NCBI GenBank assembly: GCA_051878085.1 | Contig: JBJEJN010000068.1 | Coordinates: 1-59,964, forward strand | Direction of reading: 5' to 3' | Source: SFTH01 sp051878085 | GTDB lineage: Bacteria; Bacillota; Clostridia; Christensenellales; Aristaeellaceae | Length of the DNA: 59,964 nucleotides | Shown here: positions 17,608-24,803 of the stretch, in pieces | Position numbering within the stretch: position 1 is the first letter of the stretch | Layout: each line of letters opens with the position of its first letter | The notes under the pieces: generated by a model | What the model saw: the letters and a program-made list of their open reading frames with translations, nothing else | Told to the model about the DNA's origin: nothing | Databases searched by the model: none | Made by a program: the position numbers and the translations under genes

Positions 17608-17636
17608 ATTATAGCATGCAGTTTACCCGCTGTCAA
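17608..17636 (-). promoter_or_regulatory. Promoter of the amino acid ABC transporter operon
   Basis: Minus-strand TTGACA (17636-17631), 17 bases, TATAAT (17613-17608): both hexamers match consensus perfectly. The transcription start is expected near 17600, giving a leader of about 140 bases. Confidence 0.85.
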
Positions 17637-17760
17637 CGCAAAAAAGTCTGTGCACGCAAATATTCCCGGCGAAGTAAAATACTTCCCTGTTATTTAACAC
17701 AGGGCGCATCCGCGCCGCCGGCCTGGTCATATTAAATTGCGAAGATGGGCCCGCAACGCA

Positions 17761-17789
17761 TTGACAAAAGCATCAAAATGGAATAATAT
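17761..17789 (+). promoter_or_regulatory. Promoter of the gntR-desulfidase unit
   Basis: TTGACA (17761-17766), 17 bases, TAATAT (17784-17789). Transcription should begin near 17796, so an in-frame ATG at 17801 would be nearly leaderless; this supports a downstream start for the regulator. Confidence 0.8.
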
Positions 17790-17884
17790 TAAGTGGAGTC
17801 ATGAGCAGAATTCATCGAAAATGCCTGCAAAGACAGCCATTTCGCCGGATGAATTCAAGTACGATGCAATGGGGCTTGACTGAT

Positions 17885-18553
17885 ATGACCAGTTTGAACG
17901 GAGCGACGTTGAAGGAGCAGGTCTACACCACGGTGATGCACAACCTGATCGACGGTTCCTACAACGTGGAGAGCGTTCTCAGCGAGAAAAAGCTCTCCGA
18001 ACAGCTGAATGTGTCCAAGGCGCCGGTGCGCGAGGCGCTGGTGGAGCTGTGCGCGCAGGGCGTGCTGCGCAGCATTCCCCGCCAGGGCTACATGGTCGTG
18101 CGCTACACCGAGCGCGAGGTGCAGGAGATCCTCCAGTACCGGATCCTGCTGGAATGCGGCGCGCTGGAGAGCTGCTTTGATCAGATCACGCCGGTGCAGC
18201 TGCGGCATCTGGAGAGCGCCTCGGAGAGCGAGATCCTCTACCACTCCATGCGGGACGCCAAGGATTACTGGAACCGCACGGCAAATTTCCACCTGACGCT
18301 GATCTCCTTTTCGGGCAACGAATACCTGTTCAACAGCCTGAAAACGGCGCTGGAGACCTGCATGCGCGCCTATCAGCAGCTGTACTTCAGCAAGGCGCAG
18401 GACGATCTGCCGGAGCTTCCGCTGAATCACATGGAAATCGTGGACAGCATACGCAAGGGCGACAAGGAGCGCGCGGTGGCAACGCTGCGCAGGGATATCT
18501 GCACGTTCTTTTCGCCGGAAGATATTATGAAGGGGAGCCAGAACAATGGATAG
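17885..18553 (+). CDS. GntR/FadR family regulator
   Basis: 222 residues. An N-terminal winged helix (about 8-75) shows KEQVYTTVMHNLIDGSYNV, then KKLSEQLNVSKAPVREALVEL, the recognition helix segment of GntR proteins, and the wing GVLRSIPRQGYMVV. Residues 85-215 are an FCD ligand-binding domain with NFHLTLISFSGNEYLFNSL and NHMEIVDSIRKGDKERAVAT, where metal-binding histidines lie. I chose the ATG at 17885 because GntR domains begin about ten residues later and earlier ATGs are too close to the promoter; ribosome sites are weak for all candidates. The 3' end overlaps the desulfidase gene by eight bases, so it most likely controls that gene and perhaps the divergent transporter. Confidence 0.85.
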   Translation: MTSLNGATLKEQVYTTVMHNLIDGSYNVESVLSEKKLSEQLNVSKAPVREALVELCAQGVLRSIPRQGYMVVRYTEREVQEILQYRILLECGALESCFDQITPVQLRHLESASESEILYHSMRDAKDYWNRTANFHLTLISFSGNEYLFNSLKTALETCMRAYQQLYFSKAQDDLPELPLNHMEIVDSIRKGDKERAVATLRRDICTFFSPEDIMKGSQNNG

Positions 18554-19820
18554 CAAGGTTTACAACGGATACATTGCAATTCTCAAGCATGAGCTGGTGC
18601 CGGCGATGGGTTGCACCGAACCGATCGCCGTCGCGTTTGCTGCGGCGAAGGCCCGGGATGTCCTGGGCAGGTTCCCGGAGCACATCACCGCCTACCTCAG
18701 CGGCAACATCATCAAAAACGTCAAGGGCGTGACCGTGCCCAATTCCGGCGGACAGCGCGGCATCGACGTGGCCGCGACCCTGGGCTGCGTGGCGGGCGAC
18801 GCAGCTCTGGAGCTGGAGGTCATCAAAAACGCCACCCCGGAGCAGATCGAGCGCACCACCCAGCTGGTAAAGGACGGCTTCTGTGACGCGCAGCTGGTGG
18901 AGGGCAAGGACAACCTCTACATCCGCATCCTGGCAACCGCCGGCGAGGACAGCGCCGCGGTCACCGTGGAGCACGAGCACACGAACATCACCCGCATCGA
19001 AAGGAACGGAGAGGTGCTGCTCTCCAGGGAGGACGAGCGCGCCGCCAGCGACGAGGTGGTGGTGGACAAGAGCCTGCTGAACGTGCGCCAGATCGTGGAG
19101 TTCGCCAACGAGGTGCGGCTGGAGGACGTGAAGCCCATGCTGGAGCGCCAGATCGCCATGAACACCGCCATCTCCCAGGAGGGCCTGACGGGCAAGTACG
19201 GCGCGGCGGTGGGCAAGACCATGATGGAGATCAACGGCGACCACGTGGAGGGCCGCGCCGCCGCACGCGCCGCCGCAGGCTCCGACGCGCGCATGAACGG
19301 CTGCAGCATGCCGGTGGTCATCAACTCCGGCAGCGGCAACCAGGGCATGACCATCACCCTGCCCATCTGCGAGTACGCAAAGACCTGGAACAAGGACGAG
19401 GAGACCACGCTGCGCGCGCTGGCGCTGGCGAACCTGATCTCCGTACATATCAAGCGCCACATCGGCAACCTCTCCGCCTTCTGCGGCGCGGTCAGCGCGG
19501 GCTGCGGCACTGCCTGCGGCATCGCCTACATGGACGGCTGCACCTACGACCAGATCTGCATGACCATCACCAACACGCTGTGCAACGTGGGCGGTATCGT
19601 CTGCGACGGCGCGAAGAGCTCCTGCGCGGCAAAGATCGCCTCCGCCGTCAGCGCGGGCCTGCTCTCCTACCGCATGGCCAAGGAGGACAAGTGCTTCCAG
19701 GACGGCGAGGGCCTGGCCGGCGGCGACATCGAGGAGACCATCCGGAACATCGGCCGCATGGGCCGCGACGGCATGAAGTCCACCGACGTGGAGATCCTGA
19801 ACATCATGGTGGGCAACTGA
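18546..19820 (+). CDS. L-cysteine desulfidase family protein (UPF0597)
   Basis: 424 residues, full length for the CyuA/YhaM-type family. Named members hold an oxygen-sensitive iron-sulfur cluster and split L-cysteine to sulfide, ammonia and pyruvate. Conserved cysteine segments are VPAMGCTEPIA (about residue 23), MNGCSMPVVINSGSGNQG (about 255), SAGCGTACGIAY (about 320) and VCDGAKSSCAAKI (about 355). Its start lies within the end of the GntR gene, implying translational coupling. Serine or another beta-substituted amino acid cannot be excluded as substrate. The adjacent divergent importer may supply the substrate. Confidence 0.88.
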   Translation: MDSKVYNGYIAILKHELVPAMGCTEPIAVAFAAAKARDVLGRFPEHITAYLSGNIIKNVKGVTVPNSGGQRGIDVAATLGCVAGDAALELEVIKNATPEQIERTTQLVKDGFCDAQLVEGKDNLYIRILATAGEDSAAVTVEHEHTNITRIERNGEVLLSREDERAASDEVVVDKSLLNVRQIVEFANEVRLEDVKPMLERQIAMNTAISQEGLTGKYGAAVGKTMMEINGDHVEGRAAARAAAGSDARMNGCSMPVVINSGSGNQGMTITLPICEYAKTWNKDEETTLRALALANLISVHIKRHIGNLSAFCGAVSAGCGTACGIAYMDGCTYDQICMTITNTLCNVGGIVCDGAKSSCAAKIASAVSAGLLSYRMAKEDKCFQDGEGLAGGDIEETIRNIGRMGRDGMKSTDVEILNIMVGN

Positions 19821-19836
19821 CAAATGTATTCATATG

Positions 19837-19863
19837 CTGCGCTCCGCACGGGGCGCAGTTTTT
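19837..19863 (+). terminator. Terminator of the desulfidase gene
   Basis: CTGCGC at 19837-19842 pairs with GCGCAG at 19853-19858, with further inner pairs (TCCG/CGGGG region), followed by TTTTT. Classical intrinsic terminator 16 bases after the stop. Confidence 0.85.
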
Positions 19864-19950
19864 ATTGGAAATGGATGAGCGGCGGAATGCCGCCGTGCGC
19901 CCGCCGGGGAAACCCCGCAGGGATTTCCGCAGCGGCATGCGCACAGACAA

Positions 19951-19995
19951 GACGGGCGAACGGAGATCACATCGATCCGTTCGCCCGTCATTTTT
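19951..19995. terminator. Terminator between convergent desulfidase and guaA genes
   Basis: GACGGGCGAACGGA at 19951-19964 pairs perfectly with TCCGTTCGCCCGTC at 19976-19989; ATTTTTGG follows on the plus strand. It lies 72 bases beyond the guaA stop and can end transcription from both sides. Confidence 0.85.
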
Positions 19996-20060
19996 GGTTT
20001 TGATAGTATCGTTCAGCGCCCGAAAGCCCCTGCAATCACAGGATTTTCAGAGCTTCCCCA

Positions 20061-21602
20061 TCATTCCCACTCGATGGTTCCCGGGGGTTTTCCGGTGATG
20101 TCGTACACGACGCGGTTGACCCCGCGCACCTCGTTGATGATGCGGCTGGTGGTCTTCTTCAGCACGGCATAGGGGATCTCGGCGGCCTCGACGGTCATGG
20201 CGTCGTCGGACACCACCGCGCGCAGGGCCACGCAGCCGGTGTAGCTGCGGCCGTCGCCCATGCAGCCCACCGTGCGCACGCCGGTCCACACCGCGAAGGA
20301 CTGCCAGATCTGTTCGCTCAGGCCCGCCTTCTCCAGCTCGTCCAGGAAGATGGCGTCGCACTCCCGCAGGGAATCCAGCTTCTCGCGGGTCAGCTCACCG
20401 ATGCAGCGCACCGCCAGGCCCGGGCCCGGGAAGGGCTGCCGCCAGACCATCTTGTGCGGAATGCCCAGCGCCTCGCCCACCGCGCGCACCTCGTCCTTGA
20501 ACAGGTTTGCCAGCGGCTCCACGATGTGATCCTTCGTAAACAGGCTGTCCTTGGGCAGACCGCCCACGTTGTGGTGGCTCTTGATGGTGGCGCTGCCGCC
20601 CATGCCGCTCTCGATGCGGTCGGGGTAGATGGTTCCCTGGAGCAGGAAGTCCGCGCCGGTCTTGCGGGCCTCCTCCTCGAACACGCGCACGAACAGCTCA
20701 CCGATGATCTTGCGCTTGCGCTCGGGATCGGTCACGCCCTTCAGCGCCTCCAGGAAGCGCTCGGACGCGTCCACATGGATGATGTCCAGGCCAAGGTTGT
20801 GCTTGTAGGTCTCGATCACCTGCTTGGCCTCGTCCTTGCGCAGCAGGCCGTGATCCACGAACACGCAGGTCAACTGGCCGGGCTTGAGCGCGCGGTTTGC
20901 CAGCACGCAGGCCACGGAGGAATCCACGCCGCCGGAGATGCCGCCGACGACCCGGCCCTCGCCCACCTGTTCGCGGATGCCGCGCAGCATGATCTCAATC
21001 TGATCCTCCGCCTTGTAGGTCTCCTTGCAGCCGCACACGCCGCGCACGAAGTTCTTGAGCATCGTCGTGCCCTCGACGGAGTGCTTCACCTCGGGGTGGA
21101 ACTGCACGCCGTACAGGCCGCGCACCTCGTCGGCAAACTCCGCGTAGGGGCAGTTGTCGGTGTGGGCATAGGATGCGAAGCCCTCCGGCAGGCGGGAGAC
21201 CCGGTCGTTGTGGTTCATGAACACGTGGGTTGCACGCTGCACGCCGTGGAACAGCGCGGAGTCCTCGGTATAGAGCAGCGTATCGCCGTACTCGCTGACG
21301 TTCGCGCTCTCCACCTCGCCGCCGTAGAGGTAGTTCAGCAGCTGCATGCCGTAGCAGATGCCCAGCACCGGAACATGCAGGGAATCGATCAGCGCCCGGT
21401 CGATCCTCGGCGCGCCGTCCTCGTAGACGCTGGCCGGGCCGCCGGTGAGGATCACGCCCCGCAGCGAATCGTCCTTCCAGGCGGAAGCGTCCGTGGCGTA
21501 GGGCAGAATTTCACAGTATACGCCCATCTCGCGCACGCGCCTGGCTATCAGTTGGTTGTATTGGCCGCCGAAATCGAGAATGATGATCTTCTCGCTGTAC
21601 AC
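20061..21602 (-). CDS. guaA: GMP synthase (glutamine-hydrolysing)
   Basis: 513 residues, complete. It aminates XMP to GMP with ATP and glutamine. The amidotransferase domain (1-195) has the nucleophile in GICYGMQLL (about residue 84) and the H-x-E pair in QFHPEVKHS. The synthetase part (200-400) has the PP-loop GGISGGVDSSVA, and the dimerisation domain ends in the family signature KPPGTIEWE. Start is a GTG at 21602 with AGGAGG ten bases upstream. It stands alone on the minus strand, divergent from purA-purB, and the space between carries its promoter and a PurBox-like inverted pair. Confidence 0.97.
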   Translation of the reverse strand: MYSEKIIILDFGGQYNQLIARRVREMGVYCEILPYATDASAWKDDSLRGVILTGGPASVYEDGAPRIDRALIDSLHVPVLGICYGMQLLNYLYGGEVESANVSEYGDTLLYTEDSALFHGVQRATHVFMNHNDRVSRLPEGFASYAHTDNCPYAEFADEVRGLYGVQFHPEVKHSVEGTTMLKNFVRGVCGCKETYKAEDQIEIMLRGIREQVGEGRVVGGISGGVDSSVACVLANRALKPGQLTCVFVDHGLLRKDEAKQVIETYKHNLGLDIIHVDASERFLEALKGVTDPERKRKIIGELFVRVFEEEARKTGADFLLQGTIYPDRIESGMGGSATIKSHHNVGGLPKDSLFTKDHIVEPLANLFKDEVRAVGEALGIPHKMVWRQPFPGPGLAVRCIGELTREKLDSLRECDAIFLDELEKAGLSEQIWQSFAVWTGVRTVGCMGDGRSYTGCVALRAVVSDDAMTVEAAEIPYAVLKKTTSRIINEVRGVNRVVYDITGKPPGTIEWE

Positions 21603-21638
21603 GCAGCAACCGCCTCCTGTTTACTCAGATTTGCAATT

Positions 21639-21667
21639 ATTATAACCGCGCGCGGATGCTTTGTCAT
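21639..21667 (-). promoter_or_regulatory. Promoter of guaA
   Basis: Minus-strand ATGACA (21667-21662), 17 bases, TATAAT (21644-21639), 36 bases before the GTG start. The -35 lies 12 bases from the PurBox-like element. Confidence 0.75.
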
Positions 21668-21678
21668 TGCGATCCCGT

Positions 21679-21722
21679 TAACCTGAACAATAAAATTTTT
21701 ATCATACATATTGTTCGTTATT
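21679..21722. promoter_or_regulatory. PurBox-like inverted pair (candidate PurR operator)
   Basis: Two inverted copies of the Gram-positive PurBox (consensus AWWWCCGAACWWT). The right copy, read on the minus strand from 21722 to 21710, is AATAACGAACAAT with one mismatch. The left copy at 21679-21691 is TAACCTGAACAAT with three. They are 18 bases apart, close to the 16-17 typical in Bacillus. The pair sits between guaA and purA. No purR gene is in the window. Confidence 0.65.
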
Positions 21723-21885
21723 TTGATGAATAAATCGCGGATTTATGTTAATTCTGCACAAGATCGCAGGAATTCACGGAGGAATATCGAATGTTATAGA
21801 AAGTGTGCGCGGCAGAGCGGCCGCGCGGACGGGCGTGCCCGTTCCAAGACAGGCTTTATTGATCGAACAACGGAGGAATGTTTCA

Positions 21886-23160
21886 ATGAGCAATTGTGCA
21901 ATCGTGGGCATCAACTGGGGCGACGAGGGCAAGGGCCGCATGGTGGACTACTTCGCGGATCAGTTCCAGGTGGTTGTGCGCTATCAGGGCGGCAACAACG
22001 CCGGCCACACGGTCATCAACGAGTACGGCAAATTCGCGCTGAACCTGCTGCCCTCCGGCATCTTCCATCCGGAGACCATCAACCTGCTGGGTGCGGGCGC
22101 TGTGGTTGATCTGAAGCACCTGTGCGGCGAGATCGACCGCCTGCGCGCGGCCGGTGTGAAGATCACCCCCGACAACCTGAAGATTTCCGACCGCGCCATG
22201 ATGGTGCTGCCGATCCATCCCGCGCAGGACCAGTGGGAGGAGGAGCGCCTGGGCAAGAACGCCTACGGCTCCACCCGCCGCGGCATCAGCCCCATCTACG
22301 GCGACAAGTACATGAAGAAGGCCATCCAGATGGGCGATCTGCTCCATCCGGAATCCCTGCGGGAGCACCTGCGCCGCCTGATCGACTGGAAGAACACCGT
22401 GTTCGTGGCGGGCTACGGCCAGAAGCCGGTGTCCTACGACGAGGTGCTTGCCTGGATCGAGCAGTACGGCGAGATCCTCAAGCCCCACATCTGCGACGCC
22501 TTCGAGCTGCTGGAGAGCGCACAGGCCGCAGGCAAGAGCATCATGTTCGAGGCCCAGCTGGGCGCGCTGCGCGACATCGACTACGGCATCTATCCCTTCA
22601 CCTCCTCCTCCAACCCCATCTCGGCCTACGCGCCGGTGGGCAGCGGTTGCCCCTTCCTGAAGGTGGATGAAGTCGTGGGCGTGACCAAGGCCTACTCCAC
22701 CTGCGTGGGCGAGGGCCCGTTCGTGGGCGAGCTGGACGGCGACGCGGCCCATGACCTGCGCGAGGCCGGTGCGGAGTACGGTGCGGCCACCGGCAGACCC
22801 CGCCGCGTGGCGTGGTTCGACGTGCCCGCCACCAGGTACGGCACCAAGCTCCAGGCGACCACTGCGCTGGCGCTGACCAAGATCGACGTGCTGTCCTACC
22901 TGAAGGAGATCCCGGTGTGCGTCGCCTACCGCAAGGACGGCGAGCAGACCACCCGCTTCCCCTACACCGCCGAGCTGTACAACTGCGAACCCGTGTACGA
23001 GACGCTGCCCGGCTGGAACTGCGACATCTCCAAGTGCCGCAAGTGGGAGGAGCTGCCCAAGGCTGCGCAGGACTACGTTCTCTTCCTCGAAGAGAAGGTC
23101 GGCTGCCCGATCAAGTACGTGTCCGTCGGCCCGGAGCGCGAGGCGCTGATCATTCGATAA
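21886..23160 (+). CDS. purA: Adenylosuccinate synthetase
   Basis: 424 residues. It joins IMP and aspartate using GTP, the first step from IMP to AMP. Near the N-terminus GINWGDEGKGRMVDYF gives the catalytic Asp and the glycine-rich phosphate loop, then NNAGHTV holds the catalytic His. YGSTRRGISPIYGDKYMKK is the IMP-contacting loop and TSSSNPIS another conserved segment. The ATG at 21886 follows CGGAGG; in-frame codons upstream lie in the leader. A leader of more than 100 bases with small GC stems precedes it. purB follows after a 60-base gap with a stem-loop. Confidence 0.96.
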   Translation: MSNCAIVGINWGDEGKGRMVDYFADQFQVVVRYQGGNNAGHTVINEYGKFALNLLPSGIFHPETINLLGAGAVVDLKHLCGEIDRLRAAGVKITPDNLKISDRAMMVLPIHPAQDQWEEERLGKNAYGSTRRGISPIYGDKYMKKAIQMGDLLHPESLREHLRRLIDWKNTVFVAGYGQKPVSYDEVLAWIEQYGEILKPHICDAFELLESAQAAGKSIMFEAQLGALRDIDYGIYPFTSSSNPISAYAPVGSGCPFLKVDEVVGVTKAYSTCVGEGPFVGELDGDAAHDLREAGAEYGAATGRPRRVAWFDVPATRYGTKLQATTALALTKIDVLSYLKEIPVCVAYRKDGEQTTRFPYTAELYNCEPVYETLPGWNCDISKCRKWEELPKAAQDYVLFLEEKVGCPIKYVSVGPEREALIIR

Positions 23161-23169
23161 ATTCTGTGG

Positions 23170-23189
23170 CGGGGGAGCTTGCTCCCCCG
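23170..23189 (+). terminator. Stem-loop between purA and purB
   Basis: CGGGGGAGC at 23170-23178 pairs with GCTCCCCCG at 23181-23189 with a two-base turn; only TTC follows. It is more likely a partial terminator or message-stability element than a full stop, since purB has no promoter of its own that I can see. Confidence 0.6.
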
Positions 23190-23220
23190 TTCATGTGCGA
23201 ATCCCGATGGAGGAATATTG

Positions 23221-24645
23221 ATGAAGAATACCTATGAAAGCCCGCTGAACAGCCGCTACGCAAGCAAGGAGATGCAGTACATCTTCTCCCCCGACCGCAA
23301 GTTCACCACCTGGCGCAAGCTGTGGGTGGCGCTGGCGGAGTCCGAGATGGAGCTGGGACTGCCCATCACCCAGGCGCAGGTGGACGAGCTGAAGGCGCAC
23401 ATCGACGACATCGACTACGATGCGGCCCGCCGCCACGAGGAGCGCGTGCGCCACGACGTGATGGCCCACGTGCATGCCTACGGCGACGTGTGCCCGAATG
23501 CCAAGGGCATCATTCACCTGGGCGCGACCAGCTGCTACGTCACCGACAACGCCGACATCCTGATGCTGCGCGACGCGATGCGGCTGATCCGTGCAAAGCT
23601 GATCGAGGTCATGCGCCGCCTGTCGAAGTTCGCGCTGGAGTACAAGGATCTGCCCTGCCTGGGCTACACTCACCTGCAGCCCGCGCAGCTGACCACCGTG
23701 GGCAAGCGCGCCTGCCTGTGGCTCCAGGATCTGTACATGGATCTGGACGAGCTGGACGACGCGATGGACGCGCTGAAGCTGCTGGGCAACCGCGGCGCGA
23801 CCGGCACCCAGGTGAGCTTCATGGAGCTGTTCGACGGCGACGGCGAGAAGGTGGACGAGCTGGAGAGGCGCATCGCGGACAAGATGGGCATGAAGGCCGT
23901 GTTCGACGTGTCCGGCCAGACCTATCCGCGCAAGCTGGACAGCCGCGTGCTGAGCGCCCTGTCCTCCATCGCCCAGAGCGCCTACAAGTTCGCCCAGGAT
24001 CTGCGCCTGCTGCAGTCCTTCCGCGAAATCGAGGAGCCCTTTGAGAAGAACCAGATCGGCTCCTCCGCCATGGCCTACAAGCGCAATCCCATGCGCAGCG
24101 AGCGCATCTGCGCCCTGAGCCGCCACGTGATGGCGCTGGTGCAGGACGCGCAGATGACCGCCTCCACCCAGTGGTTCGAGCGCACGCTGGACGACAGCGC
24201 CAACCGCCGCCTGTCCCTGCCCGAGGCCTTCCTCTCCACCGACGCGGTGCTGGAGCTCTACGCCAACGTGGCCGACGGCATGGTGGTGTACCCCAAGATG
24301 ATCGGCAAGCGCGTGAACGAGAACCTGCCCTTCATGGCCACCGAGGACGTGATCATGGCCTGCGTCAAGAACGGCGCGGATCGCCAGGAGATTCACGAGC
24401 GCATCCGCGTGCACTCCCAGGCCGCCGCAGCCCGCATGAAGCAGGAGGGTCTGGAGAGCGACCTGATGCAGCGCATCGCCGCCGACCCCGCCTTCCCCAT
24501 GGATCACGAGCAGCTCTCCACGCTGCTGGCCCCGGAGAAGTACACCGGACGCGCAGGCGAGCAGGCCGAGCGCTTCGTGACGAAGGTCATCCAGCCCATT
24601 CTGGACGGCGCGCAGCCCTTCGACATGGGCGAGATCAAGATCTGA
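23221..24645 (+). CDS. purB: Adenylosuccinate lyase
   Basis: 474 residues of the fumarase/aspartase superfamily. The enzyme cleaves SAICAR and adenylosuccinate, releasing fumarate. Signature loops are GATSCYVTDNAD (about residue 100), LGYTHLQPAQLTTVGKR with the general-acid histidine (about 160) and the flexible catalytic loop IGSSAMAYKRNPMRSE (about 280). The ATG at 23221 follows TGGAGG. Cotranscribed with purA. It is closely followed by two copies of the dispersed palindromic repeat. Confidence 0.96.
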   Translation: MKNTYESPLNSRYASKEMQYIFSPDRKFTTWRKLWVALAESEMELGLPITQAQVDELKAHIDDIDYDAARRHEERVRHDVMAHVHAYGDVCPNAKGIIHLGATSCYVTDNADILMLRDAMRLIRAKLIEVMRRLSKFALEYKDLPCLGYTHLQPAQLTTVGKRACLWLQDLYMDLDELDDAMDALKLLGNRGATGTQVSFMELFDGDGEKVDELERRIADKMGMKAVFDVSGQTYPRKLDSRVLSALSSIAQSAYKFAQDLRLLQSFREIEEPFEKNQIGSSAMAYKRNPMRSERICALSRHVMALVQDAQMTASTQWFERTLDDSANRRLSLPEAFLSTDAVLELYANVADGMVVYPKMIGKRVNENLPFMATEDVIMACVKNGADRQEIHERIRVHSQAAAARMKQEGLESDLMQRIAADPAFPMDHEQLSTLLAPEKYTGRAGEQAERFVTKVIQPILDGAQPFDMGEIKI

Positions 24646-24660
24646 AACGCACAATTGCCC

Positions 24661-24688
24661 GGCGGGGTGAAGGCACCCCGCCCTACGG
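24661..24688 (+). repeat. Dispersed GC palindrome, copy 1
   Basis: A 28-base unit, GGCGGGGTG-A-AGG-CACCCCGCC-CTACGG, 16 bases after the purB stop. It forms a perfect nine-base-pair stem. Eight copies occur in the window, all intergenic and all in the same orientation on the plus strand. Confidence 0.9.
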
Positions 24689-24696
24689 CTTTAAAG

Positions 24697-24799
24697 GGAC
24701 TGCCTCAAAACGTTTTCATCGCTTTGAGGCAGCCTGATAATGTTATTCGGCGGGGTGAGGGCACCCCGCCCTACTTTTTTGTCGTTTTGAGACAGTCCC
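24697..24799. repeat. 103-bp element with inverted ends enclosing palindrome copy 2
   Basis: GGGACTGCCTCAAAACG at 24697-24713 matches the reverse complement of 24783-24799 with one mismatch. Inside, TTTGAGGCAGCC (24723-24734) offers a second partner for the left arm, and then comes palindrome copy 2 (24749-24774) with a T run. Such ends resemble the tips of some insertion sequences, so it may be a mini-element (MITE-like). It also lies where a terminator for addB is expected. Confidence 0.7.
24749..24780 (+). terminator. Palindrome copy 2 with T run
   Basis: The repeat stem GGCGGGGTG/CACCCCGCC at 24749-24770, CTAC, then six T residues. In this copy the repeat is a usable intrinsic terminator for purA-purB transcription. 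Confidence 0.75.
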
Positions 24800-24803
24800 T
24801 TGT

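Larger units (their letters stand above)
17461..17884. other. Intergenic region between divergent transporter and GntR units
   Basis: 424 bases carrying two face-away promoters, minus at 17608-17636 and plus at 17761-17789. The minus-strand leader contains an imperfect GC-rich stem (17492-17515, AAAGGCG/CGCCTTT ends). No riboswitch core or T-box was recognised. Since a GntR regulator starts here, its operator is expected in this space, but I could not settle on one palindrome. Confidence 0.6.

Noticed and set aside
21723..21885. Purine riboswitch in the purA leader
   Set aside because: The leader has GC stems but I could not find the conserved three-way-junction core of purine riboswitches.
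24697..24799. Intact insertion sequence
   Set aside because: Only 103 bases with inverted ends and no transposase frame; at most a mini-element.
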